Shown: piece after piece, positions 16,718 through 25,513 of the stretch
How positions within the stretch are numbered: position 1 is the first letter of the stretch
How the letters are laid out: each line of letters starts with the position of its first letter
Translations under genes and position numbers: made by a program
Source of the DNA: DASVHS01 sp035468985
GTDB lineage: Bacteria; Acidobacteriota; Thermoanaerobaculia; Gp7-AA8
Length of the DNA: 64,000 bases
Direction: 5' to 3'
NCBI GenBank assembly: GCA_035468985.1
Contig: DATISF010000064.1
Coordinates: forward strand, 124,001 to 188,000
Notes under the pieces: generated by a model
Told to the model about the DNA's origin: nothing
Databases searched by the model: none
The model's input: the letters and a program-made list of their open reading frames with translations, nothing else

Positions 16718-19407
16718 GGCAGTGCTCTCCGCTTGTGGGGGACCGGCTTCGGGCCTCGCGACCAGATCTCGAGCGAATAGTCGGTCAGGATCAGCAGCCG
16801 CCCCGAAGAGAGGGTCATCGAACGAATCGTTCCCGGGACCGCGATCGGATCTCCGGCGGCCCACTGCGGGACAGCATACGTCTCCACCGCGGCGGAGCGG
16901 CCTGTGATCGCCGCACAACCGGAATCGATCAGCATGTGGGCGTTCGTTGCGGGCGTGCGCGCCCCGAGCTGCTCGCCGGTTTTTGTGAGTGTGGTCTCGT
17001 TGAACGTATAGACCTTGTCGCCGAGCGCGTAGATCGTTCCCGGGGTGGCCGCGATCGAAACCGCGCCGGCGTCATTGGCGCGGGTGGCAAGCGCCGCCGG
17101 ATGCAGAGGATCAGTCAGATCGTACGTTCGGATTTCGGCCGGAAGGTCGAAGAGCGCGTAAGCGCGCGTGCCGCTCGTCGCCACATCGACGATGCCGCCG
17201 TTGATGCTCGCTGACCGCACCAGCGATTGCGGATCGAGAACGACCGTCCGCTTCTCGCATCCGGTCGCAGTCGTGCATCCGCGGGAAAACGAAACCCACG
17301 GCGCTCCCGCGGCCGCGGCGACAGCGATCGGAGTAACGTCCGTTCCTTCATCGAGCGCTTTCGATCGCAGTTGTGCGCCTTCCGAGCTGTACTCGGTGAC
17401 GACGTCGCTGCTCGACAGCGTGAAGAGCATGAAGTCCGAGGCGGCGATGTCGATCGTCCCCGGCGCGGAGATGGAAGAGATCCAGCGCGGCGCGTTCGAC
17501 GTCGCCACGTCATACACGTCGACGATCCGGCCGTCGAACAGGTACAGCCGCCCGCGCCCGGCTGCGGCTTTCTTGTAGTAGGCGTTTCCGCCGATGCGCG
17601 CGAGGACCGAAGGCTGCGCGGTGGCCGAGGTGTAGTCGACCGAGGCGATGCCGAGCGACGTCGCCACAGCGGCGACTGTCAGGTCCGGGTTTGTATCGAT
17701 CGCCGCGATGTCGCCGGGAACGACGAACTCTCTCTCGAGACGCCCGCTGGCGATGTCCCAGATCCTGACCGTGCTCTGCTCCGCGAGAGCGATGACTTTG
17801 CCGTTCGCGATCTGCAGGGCGGAGACGATCGAGCTGTTCGATCCCGGCACGACCGTCTGCGACGACGACGCGAAATCGATCAGCGTCACTCCCCGGAACG
17901 TGAAAACCGCCGCGGTCGAACCGTTGAGCGCGAGTGCGGTGGCAACCCCGGGAACCGTCACGTTCACCGGAGCGGCATTGAGATCCGTCCCGCTCCAGTA
18001 ATGAACGATGGTGCTGTCGCCGGTTGACTCGACCGCGGCTTTCCCGCGATCGGATTGCGCGAGCAGCGTCAGCGGGCCCGAGGAGCTCGCCACGCGGACA
18101 GGCGTCGCCGTCTGCTGCGACATGTCCGCCGTCCAGAGAGTTCCGTCTGACAGCAGCGCCGTTGCCGTCGTCCCGTTGAGGACAGCGCTGCTGAATCCCG
18201 TGCGGAACAGAGCGCTCGAGATCGGCACTGGAATCGTCGAATTCAGTGTCCACAACGTCAGCGTCGCGGCCGAGGACGTGAGCAGGAATCCGGTCGCGCC
18301 ATCCTGAACGATCGACGTCTCCGTCGTGTCCCACTGACGGGCCACGACGAGGTTGCCCGACGCCTGTCGCGTCATTTCCTGGATCCCGCCGCCCACCCTG
18401 CCTTCGTAAAACGCCGTCGGTAGCGCCACCACGGAGCTTGCCGCGCCGATCCCGAACGATCGCAACGGAAACGGGGCGTGAAACCCGGAGACGTCGTACG
18501 TCGTCAGTCCGGTGTCGCCGCCGCCGACATACAGCCGTCCTCCCGCCGTCTGCAGCGCGGTGACGCGATTGATCGTGCCGGCGCTCGGAATCAGTTCGGC
18601 GTCGAACAACTCGATGTAGTTCAGCGGCAGCGTGGCGTCGATCGCGCGAAGCTGGCGGTCGGCCCCGGCAACGAACACGATGTTCGATCCCATGTCCGCT
18701 AGCGACCGCCCCGGATACGGAAACGTGCCCAGGCTCGTCAGCGCGGAGCCGGCGCCGTTGAATACTTCGGTGCGCAGTCCGTCCGAAACGTAGAGCCGCG
18801 ATCCCGCGACTTCGAGCGCGCTGGCGCGGGCAAGAGTGGCAATCGTGCCTGACTTCTGCGGCGAGTTGGGAACGGCGATCGAAAAGACTTCCACCGTGCC
18901 ATCGCCGTCAGCCACATACAGCAGGGAGCCGGCTGCTGCCAGCGCCGAGGCGCCGGGATTGCTCGTCGGGAAAGTGGCTAAAGATGGTTCGAACGTCAGC
19001 GGATCGATCTCCACGACTCCCGTTGCGGTCGCGGCGAACAGTGCAGTCGGTCGCAGAAGAAGATCGCTGACAGCGCCGAGCGGGATCACGCGTGCAATCT
19101 GCAGCGTCGAACCGGTGCGGCGTACCACAGCGACGCCGTTCGTTCCGCCGGCGTACGCGGTGCCGTTCGATGCGCGGACCACGCTGGTGAGGCCGGGGAT
19201 CCCGATCGACGCCACGAGCCGGGGCGGATCCGTGGAGCGGTCGAAGAGCTGCACGCCATAGCCGGTCGCGGCCCAGAGATCGTTGTTGTCGATCGAGAGA
19301 TCGAGAATCGACGCGCGGAACGGCGCGCTGAATTGCGGCTTGTAATCGCACTGGGCGAACGCGGTGGCGGTGATGAGAAAGGTCGTGAGAAGTCCGAGTT
19401 TGATCAT
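16714..19407 (-). CDS. large secreted beta-propeller-like protein
   Basis: 897 residues. A clear signal peptide MIKLGLLTTFLITATAFAQC is followed by about 870 residues of repeating beta-strand units such as LYVADGDGTVEVFSIAVPNSP, LYVSDGLRTEVFNG and LYVGGGDTGLTTYDVSG, typical of LVIVD- or YVTN-like propellers. It is likely exported to the periplasm or cell surface. The final residues RRALP run into the start of the enoyl-CoA hydratase gene. No enzymatic motif is seen. Function is unknown. Confidence 0.8.
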   Translation of the reverse strand: MIKLGLLTTFLITATAFAQCDYKPQFSAPFRASILDLSIDNNDLWAATGYGVQLFDRSTDPPRLVASIGIPGLTSVVRASNGTAYAGGTNGVAVVRRTGSTLQIARVIPLGAVSDLLLRPTALFAATATGVVEIDPLTFEPSLATFPTSNPGASALAAAGSLLYVADGDGTVEVFSIAVPNSPQKSGTIATLARASALEVAGSRLYVSDGLRTEVFNGAGSALTSLGTFPYPGRSLADMGSNIVFVAGADRQLRAIDATLPLNYIELFDAELIPSAGTINRVTALQTAGGRLYVGGGDTGLTTYDVSGFHAPFPLRSFGIGAASSVVALPTAFYEGRVGGGIQEMTRQASGNLVVARQWDTTETSIVQDGATGFLLTSSAATLTLWTLNSTIPVPISSALFRTGFSSAVLNGTTATALLSDGTLWTADMSQQTATPVRVASSSGPLTLLAQSDRGKAAVESTGDSTIVHYWSGTDLNAAPVNVTVPGVATALALNGSTAAVFTFRGVTLIDFASSSQTVVPGSNSSIVSALQIANGKVIALAEQSTVRIWDIASGRLEREFVVPGDIAAIDTNPDLTVAAVATSLGIASVDYTSATAQPSVLARIGGNAYYKKAAAGRGRLYLFDGRIVDVYDVATSNAPRWISSISAPGTIDIAASDFMLFTLSSSDVVTEYSSEGAQLRSKALDEGTDVTPIAVAAAAGAPWVSFSRGCTTATGCEKRTVVLDPQSLVRSASINGGIVDVATSGTRAYALFDLPAEIRTYDLTDPLHPAALATRANDAGAVSIAATPGTIYALGDKVYTFNETTLTKTGEQLGARTPATNAHMLIDSGCAAITGRSAAVETYAVPQWAAGDPIAVPGTIRSMTLSSGRLLILTDYSLEIWSRGPKPVPHKRRALP

Positions 19408-19501
19408 GGTCGTAGGTCGCAGGTCGTGGGTCGTGGTTCACGGGGGCATTCGGGCGATGCGGCCCCGGTGACCTACGACCCACGACCCACGACCTGCAGC
19501 G
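19407..19501. repeat. inverted pair of heptamer repeats (GGTCGTA family)
   Basis: GGTCGTAGGTCGCAGGTCGTGG on the left and CCTACGACCCACGACCCACG on the right form an inverted repeat with a 7-base period, separated by about 38 bases. The right arm encodes the last residues of MutY (LQVVGRGS). A similar pair lies at 31447-31530. Confidence 0.85.
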
Positions 19502-20504
19502 CTTTGGCAACATACGAAGGATGCGGCACATCCTCCATCTGCGATGGATCGATCCATTCGTACGCATCATCGTCGCGGATCGTGTCGCGCAGACGGCCGG
19601 AATAGACCCTGAACGCGATGCGGCGATTGGTGATGGTGTGGCGAAACGTGGCCAGCAGTTCCCCCGCACTGACGCGAAGCGGCGAGCCGGCGAGCAGGGA
19701 GGTGTCGCCGTGAGGCAGGTGCATCATCGCCGTCATCAGCGCTCCTGATTCGCGGCGCATCAGCACGCGGCCGCGTTGATCCCTGACGATGTAGAGCGCC
19801 ACGTTCATCTCGTGCGTTGCCGCTTTCTCCTTGCTACGCGGCAGGGACTCGGTCCGTTTGTTCGCGAACGCGAAGCAATGGCCGCGCAGCGGACACGATC
19901 GGCATTCGGGATTTCTCGGCTTGCAGACGAGCGCGCCGATCTCCATCAGACCCTGGTTGAAGTCGCGCGGTTGTCCGCATGCATCGACCAGCCGCTGAGA
20001 TTCGGCCCACGCTCCACGCATCAGCGCAGGCGATCCGAGCGGCTCGTCGATCCCGGCAAGCCGCGACAGGATTCGGGCGATGTTGCCGTCGACGATCGGC
20101 GCGCGGCGATTGAAGGCGATCGATGCGATCGCGCCTGCCGTGTAGCGGCCGACGCCCGGAATCCGCGACAGCTCCTCGACCTGATCCGAGAGCACCCCGC
20201 CGTTCCCGACGACGTGTCGTGCCCCATCGCGGAGCATCCGCGCCCGCCGGTAGTAGCCGAGGCCCGACCAGGAGGCGAGGACGGAGCGGTCGGAGGCTTT
20301 TGCGAGCGATGCAACGTCCGGAAATCGGGTCAGAAAGCGCTCGTAATACCGCAGCACCACCTCCATCCTGGTCTGCTGCAGCATCACCTCGGACACCCAG
20401 ACCTGGTAGGGATCGTACGTCCGCCGCCACGGGAGTGGCCGCTGATGCGCGGCGAACCACGCTTCGACGGCTGCAACGACGCGGCGTGCGGAGCGAACTG
20501 GCAA
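19473..20504 (-). CDS. mutY: A/G-specific adenine glycosylase
   Basis: 343 residues from a TTG start. The helix-hairpin-helix LSRIPGVGRYTAGAIASIAF carries the catalytic region, VMLQQTRMEVVLRYY is the classic MutY motif, and the iron-sulfur cluster ligands are C-x6-C-x2-C-x5-C in CKPRNPECRSCPLRGHC. A C-terminal NUDIX-like domain recognises 8-oxoguanine. It removes A paired with oxidised G. The last codons are repeat-derived. It is divergent from the gas vesicle operon, with only 40 bases between the starts. Confidence 0.95.
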   Translation of the reverse strand: MPVRSARRVVAAVEAWFAAHQRPLPWRRTYDPYQVWVSEVMLQQTRMEVVLRYYERFLTRFPDVASLAKASDRSVLASWSGLGYYRRARMLRDGARHVVGNGGVLSDQVEELSRIPGVGRYTAGAIASIAFNRRAPIVDGNIARILSRLAGIDEPLGSPALMRGAWAESQRLVDACGQPRDFNQGLMEIGALVCKPRNPECRSCPLRGHCFAFANKRTESLPRSKEKAATHEMNVALYIVRDQRGRVLMRRESGALMTAMMHLPHGDTSLLAGSPLRVSAGELLATFRHTITNRRIAFRVYSGRLRDTIRDDDAYEWIDPSQMEDVPHPSYVAKALQVVGRGS

Positions 20505-20544
20505 ATCGCTTGTATTGTAGTATTCCCGCTTACGAGGACCGTCG
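20505..20544. promoter_or_regulatory. divergent mutY / gas vesicle operon control region
   Basis: Only 40 bases separate the two opposite start codons. TAGTAT at 20518-20523 could be a -10 element for the rightward operon, with no good -35. A GAGGA ribosome site lies just before the first gvp ATG. If the main gvp promoter exists it must lie here or inside mutY. Confidence 0.35.
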
Positions 20545-21339
20545 ATGAGCGATCAGGTTTCGGCGCAACAGCCGGACGCTGAGCAGGGCAAATACGTCTA
20601 CTGCATCATCAAAACAGATACGCCGCGCGAGTTCGGAAACGTCGGCATCGGCGGCCGCGGCGATCGCGTCTACACGGTCCAGCACAAGGAGTTCTGCGCG
20701 GTCGTGTCGAACTGTCCGCTCATCGTTTTCGACCCGACGCGCGAGAACGCGCTCGCTCACGAACATGTGAACGAGCTGGTGATGAAAGACTTCACCGTTC
20801 TGCCGATGAGCTTCGGCACCGTCTTCCGGACCGAAGACGACATCAGGGCGTTTCTGAAGGGGACGTACGAGGCGCTGAGCGACGTCCTGCAGAAGATGGA
20901 AGGGAAGATCGAGTTCGGTCTCAAGGTGAACTGGGACAAGGACCAGGTAGTGAAGGAGATCGAGAACGAGAACGAGGAGATCCGCCGCCTGAAAGAGGAG
21001 ATCGCGTCGAACACGACAACGTCGACGTACTTCTCGCGCATGCAGCTCGGGCGCGTGGTCGAATCGGCGCTGCAGGCGAAGGCGGACGCGTACGTGAGCG
21101 AGATCTACGAGGCCCTGCGCGAGGCGGCCATCGCCTCGCGGTCGAACAAGCCGATCGGCGACAAGATGATCATGAACGCCGCATTCCTCGTCGAGCGCGA
21201 GAAGACACGGGCGTTCGACGATCAGATCTCCGATATCGCAAAGAAATACGAGAACAAATTATCGTTCCTATATACGGGGCCGTGGCCGCCGTACAACTTC
21301 GTGAATATCAGGCTGAAACTGGAGAGAGCGGAGAGATGA
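20545..21339 (+). CDS. gas vesicle protein GvpF/GvpL family, copy 1
   Basis: 264 residues, first gene of the operon. The start KYVYCIIKTD is the classic GvpF/L opening, NCPLIVFDPTRENALAHEHVNE and VLPMSFGTVFRTEDD are the conserved middle segments, and SFLYTGPWPPYNFVNI is the signature end. The family has two ferredoxin-like domains joined by a helical part; members are assembly factors that bind GvpA monomers before shell growth. A coiled helical stretch rich in Glu, Lys and Asn lies at about residues 130-155 (KEIENENEEIRRLKEEIASN). Of the three copies here it is the closest to family consensus. Confidence 0.92.
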   Translation: MSDQVSAQQPDAEQGKYVYCIIKTDTPREFGNVGIGGRGDRVYTVQHKEFCAVVSNCPLIVFDPTRENALAHEHVNELVMKDFTVLPMSFGTVFRTEDDIRAFLKGTYEALSDVLQKMEGKIEFGLKVNWDKDQVVKEIENENEEIRRLKEEIASNTTTSTYFSRMQLGRVVESALQAKADAYVSEIYEALREAAIASRSNKPIGDKMIMNAAFLVEREKTRAFDDQISDIAKKYENKLSFLYTGPWPPYNFVNIRLKLERAER

Positions 21340-21357
21340 CTCCCCGCGTCCCCTGAC

Positions 21358-21681
21358 ATGGCCTTCCTACTCGACGACGTCCTCCTCTTCCCGATCAAGG
21401 GACCCATCTCCGGCATCCGTTGGGTCATGAAACAGATCCAGACGATGGCCGACGAGGAGCTGCTCAACGATCAGCCGTGGAAGGAGCGCCTCATCGAGTT
21501 GCAGATGTTGCTCGAGGTGGGCGACATCAGCGAGGCCGATTACGCCAGCCAGGAGGCGGAGGTGTTCCAGGCACTGCGCGACATCCGCGGGCGCCGCGAG
21601 CAGATGGCCCGCGACGCCGCCGCGGCACGAGGCGAGGACGAGGAGCCGGGCATCGGCATCTACACCGGATACGGCGAGTGA
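21358..21681 (+). CDS. gvpG: gas vesicle protein GvpG
   Basis: 107 residues. The opening MAFLLDDVLLFPIKGPISGIRWVMKQI matches the GvpG family, with the short hydrophobic N-terminus and the GPISGI motif. The rest is charged and helical (DISEADYASQEAEVFQALRDIRGR). GvpG is a small accessory protein required for vesicle formation and found next to GvpF/L. It lies 18 bases after gvpF/L copy 1 and its TGA is 1 base before the GTG of the ATPase gene, so these are tightly co-transcribed. Confidence 0.88.
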   Translation: MAFLLDDVLLFPIKGPISGIRWVMKQIQTMADEELLNDQPWKERLIELQMLLEVGDISEADYASQEAEVFQALRDIRGRREQMARDAAAARGEDEEPGIGIYTGYGE

Positions 21682-21682
21682 C

Positions 21683-23512
21683 GTGCAGCTCGTCGCGGCG
21701 TTCGATTCCCTGGCAACCCGCCGCGTAGTCCTTTTCGGCGGGAAGGGCGGTGTCGGAAAGACGACCCTCTCCACCATCGCCGCGTTGCACTACGCGCAAA
21801 CGCGCAAAGTGATCCTCTTCTCGACTGATCCAGCGTCCAATCTCGAGACCCTCGTAACCACGCAACGGCGAAACCTCGCCACCGAGTCGCTGGACGCGAA
21901 ACAGCTGTACGCGAAGTTCCTGGAAACGAATCTCCAGAGCCTCCTCGAAATCGGCGACCGCGGTACCTATCTCGACCGCGACGAGCTGCGGCGCTTCTTC
22001 GAGCTCTCCCTTCCCGGCGTCGACGAGCTGATGGCCTGGATGCGCATCGGCGAGCTCGCTGAACGGAACGAAGAGGCCATCGTTGTCGTCGACACCGCGC
22101 CGACCGGACACACCGTGCGCATGCTCGACGCCGCGAAACACTTTCGCCAGTTCGCCGAGGCGCTCGATGCGCTGGAGGAAAAACATCGCGGCATGGTCCG
22201 GCAACTCACGCGCCGCAGCGTGCGCGATGCGATCGACGACTACATCTCGCGGTTCGACGACGACGCGCGCCGCAGACGCGAGCTGCTGACGAGCCGCGAC
22301 ACCGCCGGCTTCATTCCGGTTGTTCTCTCTGAGCCGTGGGTCGTCGATCAGACGATTCGCCTCGTCGCCGAGGTGCGCGAAGACGGGATCGATGTGCCGT
22401 TCGTGATCCTGAATCGCGCCGTTCTCGATCCGGACTGCGCTCGCGATCGCGCGCTGCAGAAACGGGATGGGGAGGCGCGAAAGCGGGTGGGCGTGACGGT
22501 GATCGATGCGCCGCGGTCCTGTGTGCCGTTGGATTCGCTCGAAGCGCTCGAGGCCTACCCCTCACCCGGCCTCCGGCCACCCTCTCCCCGCGGCGCGGGG
22601 AGAGGGAAGGCCGAGGGGCCACTGCGACACACGGCCAAGCTTCTCTTCCTGGCCGGCAAAGGCGGTGTGGGCAAAACCACCTGCGCGGCATCGATCGCGC
22701 TCCAGCTCGCGAAGGCCAACCCGGCCAAGCGCTACACGACCATTTCCGTCGATCCGGCGCACGCGTTGCGCGATGTCTTCGCTGCCGAGGCGCCGCCGGA
22801 GAACCTGGCGATCGAGATCATCGACACACGCGCCAAATGGACACACCTGCGCGAAACCCTCGGCGACGAGATCGAGCGCGCCGTCGCCTCGATCACGCCG
22901 GGCAATTTCACGGTCGCCTACGACGGCGAGGCGATGCGAAGACTCATCGACATCGCCCCGCCCGGCGCGGACGAGCTGTTCGCTGTGTCGCGCCTCTCGG
23001 AGCTCGCGGCGGATGAGTCGCAGGCCATGGTCATCGTCGATACCGCCCCAACCGGGCACTTCCTGCGCCTGCTCGAGCTGCCGAAGACCGCCGGCGACTG
23101 GGTCCGCGAATTCATCCGCATCCTTCTGCGCTACCGCCAGCTCGTCCCGCCCGGCTCCCTCGGAGAGGAGCTGGTGAGCGCCTCGCGCGCGATGCACACG
23201 CTCGACGAGGCGTTGCACTCCGATCGCAGCAGCGTCATTGTCGTGACGAGGCCGGACAAAATCGTGATCGCCGAGACAAACCGTCTGATCGACGAACTGC
23301 AGAGCCGGAAGATCGGCGTCAGCGCCGTCATCGCGAACTACCTGACTCCGGCGAACGACTGCAAATGCGATCAGTCGATTCGCGCGCACGAGCTCGAGTC
23401 GATCCGGGGCCTGAGGCCTGGGGCCCGAGGCCTGATCGTCATCGAGCGCCGAGACGCGCCGCCCACGGCACTGGCGGACCTTGCAGCCCTGTTCCGCGTT
23501 GCGTCAGACTGA
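21683..23512 (+). CDS. double ArsA/Get3-type ATPase inside the gas vesicle operon
   Basis: 609 residues from GTG 21683. Two ATPase halves are visible. Half 1 has the deviant P-loop GGKGGVGKTT (19-28), STDPASNLE and DTAPTGHT near residue 136. Half 2 has AGKGGVGKTT near residue 325, SVDPAHALRD and DTAPTGHFLRL. This is the arrangement of arsenite-pump ATPase ArsA and related to Get3, which delivers tail-anchored proteins. A CxC pair near residues 559-561 (NDCKCDQ) sits where the family's zinc CxxC lies; half 1 retains one Cys at that place (DPDCARD). There is no arsB, arsR or arsenite pump gene nearby, so an arsenic role is unlikely. Two repeat-derived stretches are in frame (about 291-313 between the halves, and about 574-584). 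Role in vesicle assembly is an inference from position. Confidence 0.88.
   Translation: MQLVAAFDSLATRRVVLFGGKGGVGKTTLSTIAALHYAQTRKVILFSTDPASNLETLVTTQRRNLATESLDAKQLYAKFLETNLQSLLEIGDRGTYLDRDELRRFFELSLPGVDELMAWMRIGELAERNEEAIVVVDTAPTGHTVRMLDAAKHFRQFAEALDALEEKHRGMVRQLTRRSVRDAIDDYISRFDDDARRRRELLTSRDTAGFIPVVLSEPWVVDQTIRLVAEVREDGIDVPFVILNRAVLDPDCARDRALQKRDGEARKRVGVTVIDAPRSCVPLDSLEALEAYPSPGLRPPSPRGAGRGKAEGPLRHTAKLLFLAGKGGVGKTTCAASIALQLAKANPAKRYTTISVDPAHALRDVFAAEAPPENLAIEIIDTRAKWTHLRETLGDEIERAVASITPGNFTVAYDGEAMRRLIDIAPPGADELFAVSRLSELAADESQAMVIVDTAPTGHFLRLLELPKTAGDWVREFIRILLRYRQLVPPGSLGEELVSASRAMHTLDEALHSDRSSVIVVTRPDKIVIAETNRLIDELQSRKIGVSAVIANYLTPANDCKCDQSIRAHELESIRGLRPGARGLIVIERRDAPPTALADLAALFRVASD
22555..22622. 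repeat. palindromic repeat in frame within the ATPase gene
   Basis: CCACCCTCTCCCCGC and GCGGGGAGAGGG form the hairpin core, flanked by CCCGGCCTCCGG and GGCCGAGGGG. It encodes SPGLRPPSPRGAGRGKAEGP between the two ATPase halves. A relative with the same CCCTCTCCC/GGGAGAGGG core lies between clpX and lon at 59812. Confidence 0.8.
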
Positions 23513-23516
23513 CGGC

Positions 23517-24302
23517 ATGGTTGCCGGATTCTGGCTGTACGCGATCGGCCGCGCCGGCCATGCGCTCCCCGAGCGCGTGGAGGCGGTCGACGGATCGTCA
23601 AACGTGGAGATCGTCACGGAAGGGCCGCTCTGCGCGTTCTGCACGCCGGTCGACCTGCGCGCGTATTCGCAGCAGGCGGTCGACTCGCATTCCGGCGACC
23701 TCGAATGGCTCGGCGCGATCGGATATCGCCACCAGGCGGTGATGCAATCGCTGATGACCGGCGGCACGGTCATCCCGCTGCGGGCGTTCACGCTGTTCGG
23801 GAGCCGGCCGATGATCGAGGCCCAGCTTCGCAGCGGCCGCGATCAATTCCTCAAGGTCCTGGAGCGGCTCGACGGCAAGCAGGAATGGACGCTGCGCATC
23901 GAGTTCGAGCCGCAGCGCTGGAACGATGCCCTCGTCTCGCGGGTGGGTTCGCTGCGTGCAATTGCTGGCGAGATGGAGTCGGCTGCCCCCGGGAAAGCAT
24001 TCCTGCTGAAGAAGAAGCTCGACGAGGAGCGCAGGAAGGCATCGCGCGATGCCGAGCTGCAGGTCGTTTCCGAGATCGAGAAAGAGATCCTGACCAAGCT
24101 CGCCTGCGAGACGGTCGCCGAATCGCGGCAGCAGCGCGAAGGCGCGTTCCCGCAGATCAACGTCCTGCTGAACCGCGATGAAGACTTCCGCCTGCAGGAG
24201 CTGCATCGCGATCTCTCCGACCGCTACGCGGGCGACGGCATCACTCTTGCCGTTTCCGGTCCCTGGCCGCCGTACACGTTCGCGAGTGTGAGCAATGCCT
24301 GA
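23517..24302 (+). CDS. gas vesicle protein GvpF/GvpL family, copy 2
   Basis: 261 residues from ATG 23517, 4 bases after the ATPase stop. It begins MVAGFWLYAIGRAG and ends LAVSGPWPPYTFASV, the family's start and end marks; the middle VIPLRAFTLFGSRPMIEA and VLERLDGKQEWTLRIEFEP fit too. It differs strongly from copy 1, for example in lacking the KYVYCII opening, so it is a diverged paralogue, not a recent duplicate. Likely an assembly factor binding gas vesicle proteins. It overlaps the next small gene by 8 bases. Confidence 0.88.
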   Translation: MVAGFWLYAIGRAGHALPERVEAVDGSSNVEIVTEGPLCAFCTPVDLRAYSQQAVDSHSGDLEWLGAIGYRHQAVMQSLMTGGTVIPLRAFTLFGSRPMIEAQLRSGRDQFLKVLERLDGKQEWTLRIEFEPQRWNDALVSRVGSLRAIAGEMESAAPGKAFLLKKKLDEERRKASRDAELQVVSEIEKEILTKLACETVAESRQQREGAFPQINVLLNRDEDFRLQELHRDLSDRYAGDGITLAVSGPWPPYTFASVSNA

Positions 24303-24477
24303 ACCGGAGCGGGACCTGTCGCTGCTCGAAGCGCTCGATCATCTCCTCGACCGGGGAGTCGTGATCGCCGGCGAAGCCGTCATCTCCATCGCCGACGTCG
24401 ACCTCCTCTACCTCGGCCTCAACGTCGTGCTGGCGAACGTCGATACCATCATCCGCGTCGGCAAGCAGCCGCGATGA
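24295..24477 (+). CDS. short GvpA-related minor gas vesicle protein (GvpS/J/M type)
   Basis: 60 residues. The core LLEALDHLLDRGVVIAGEAVISIADVDLLYLGLNVVLANVDTII follows the GvpA fold: helix, strand, strand, helix, with the D-R-G turn before VV. It is much shorter than GvpA and lacks the KYAEA tail. Minor members of this family (GvpJ, GvpM, GvpS) are needed to nucleate the vesicle tip. Both ends overlap its neighbours (8 bases upstream, 4 bases downstream with ATGA), so translation is coupled. Confidence 0.83.
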   Translation: MPEPERDLSLLEALDHLLDRGVVIAGEAVISIADVDLLYLGLNVVLANVDTIIRVGKQPR

Positions 24478-25136
24478 AGTCGGTCGCCATCGGTCTCCAT
24501 CTCCGCGCGGAAGACGTCGAAGGAATCGCGGAGGCGACCGCGGCATCGGGCCTCATCGTCAGCGGCCTCTCGCTTCCCGATGACCAGCCCCTCGGCGACC
24601 GCGATCTCCTGCTGCGCATCGCCGATGTCCGCGCCAGACTCCTCGAGCGCGCGACGTTCATCGCCGTCCGCTACGGCTTCACGTTCCGCTCGGCCGCGGA
24701 CGCCGGGGCGAAGATCGCGGCCAACGCGCAGCGATGGTGCAAGATCCTGGAGGAGAACCGCACGCGCGTCGAGCTGACGCTGAAAGTTGTCGCCGACGTT
24801 GGGCCGGCTCTGAGTCGGCCCGGGCCGGCTGGAGAGCCGGCCCTCCGTCGGTCGGGAGCCGATTACCTGCGTGCGCTGTACGCGGCGAAGAACGCCGCCT
24901 CCATCGACGATCGCTTCCGCCACGCCGTCGAGGAACGCCTGGGCCGTCTCTGCGCGGCTCAGCGATGGATCACGCGCGATGCGTCGTCGATCGAGTTTGC
25001 CGGCCTTGTCGAGCGCGACCGGCTCGACGCGGTGGCGCAGGCCGGCGAGGCGCTCAAGCGCGACCATCCCGGCGTACCATTTCTCCTCTCCGCGCCATGG
25101 CCGCTGGAGGTCTTTGCCGATGTTGATCGCCAATGA
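24474..25136 (+). CDS. gas vesicle protein GvpF/GvpL family, diverged copy 3
   Basis: 220 residues, shorter than copies 1 and 2. The family end mark survives as PFLLSAPWPLEVFADV, and the middle has LERATFIAVRYGFTF, which corresponds to the LPMSFGTVF region. The start KSVAIGLHLRAEDVEGI is unlike the others. At about residues 110-126 an in-frame palindromic repeat has added VGPALSRPGPAGEPALRR. It overlaps the small gene upstream and gvpK by 17 bases downstream. A family role is likely but this copy may have a distinct binding partner. Confidence 0.78.
   Translation: MKSVAIGLHLRAEDVEGIAEATAASGLIVSGLSLPDDQPLGDRDLLLRIADVRARLLERATFIAVRYGFTFRSAADAGAKIAANAQRWCKILEENRTRVELTLKVVADVGPALSRPGPAGEPALRRSGADYLRALYAAKNAASIDDRFRHAVEERLGRLCAAQRWITRDASSIEFAGLVERDRLDAVAQAGEALKRDHPGVPFLLSAPWPLEVFADVDRQ
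24803..24851. repeat. palindromic repeat in frame within gvpF/L copy 3
   Basis: GGGCCGGCTCTGAGTCGGCCC and GGGCCGGCTGGAGAGCCGGCC are paired palindromes. The related motif GGGCCGACTGAGAGTCGGCCC lies at 51900-51954. The reading frame stays open across it. Confidence 0.8.
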
Positions 25137-25446
25137 CGAAGAAGCGCTGCGCCAGTCGCTGACCTTCACCGAGTCGACGATCCCGGAGCGCATTTCCGCC
25201 GATCCGGACGTCGTCGAGAACGGTCTGGCCCGCCTCGTGCTCTCCATCATCGAGCTCGTCCGGAAACTGCTGGAGAAACAGGCCCTCCGGCGCATGGACG
25301 CCGGCAATCTGTCCGAGGAGGAGATCGAGCGGCTGGGGATGGCGCTGATGAAGCTCGAAGAGAAGATGGGGGAGTTGAAGAGGGTGTTCGGGCTGGAGGA
25401 CGACGATTTGAATTTGTCGCTGGGGCCGATCAGGACGCTGGAGTAG
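25120..25446 (+). CDS. gvpK: gas vesicle protein GvpK
   Basis: 108 residues from ATG 25120. ENGLARLVLSIIELVRKLLEKQALRRMDAGNLSEEEIERLGMALM is typical GvpK, including the paired leucine-rich helices and RRMDAG turn. GvpK is a soluble accessory factor essential in most gas vesicle clusters. The start is set inside the end of gvpF/L copy 3 (17-base overlap), which suggests coupled translation. Confidence 0.92.
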   Translation: MLIANDEEALRQSLTFTESTIPERISADPDVVENGLARLVLSIIELVRKLLEKQALRRMDAGNLSEEEIERLGMALMKLEEKMGELKRVFGLEDDDLNLSLGPIRTLE

Positions 25447-25513
25447 ATGGTCCCCATGTCCCCGCGTCCATTTGTGGTACTTTCTCGCGGCATTCAAGCA
25501 ATCGGAGAAACAA

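Noticed and set aside
21683..23512. Arsenic resistance gene
   Set aside because: No arsenite pump, arsR or arsenate reductase is present, and all neighbours are gas vesicle genes.
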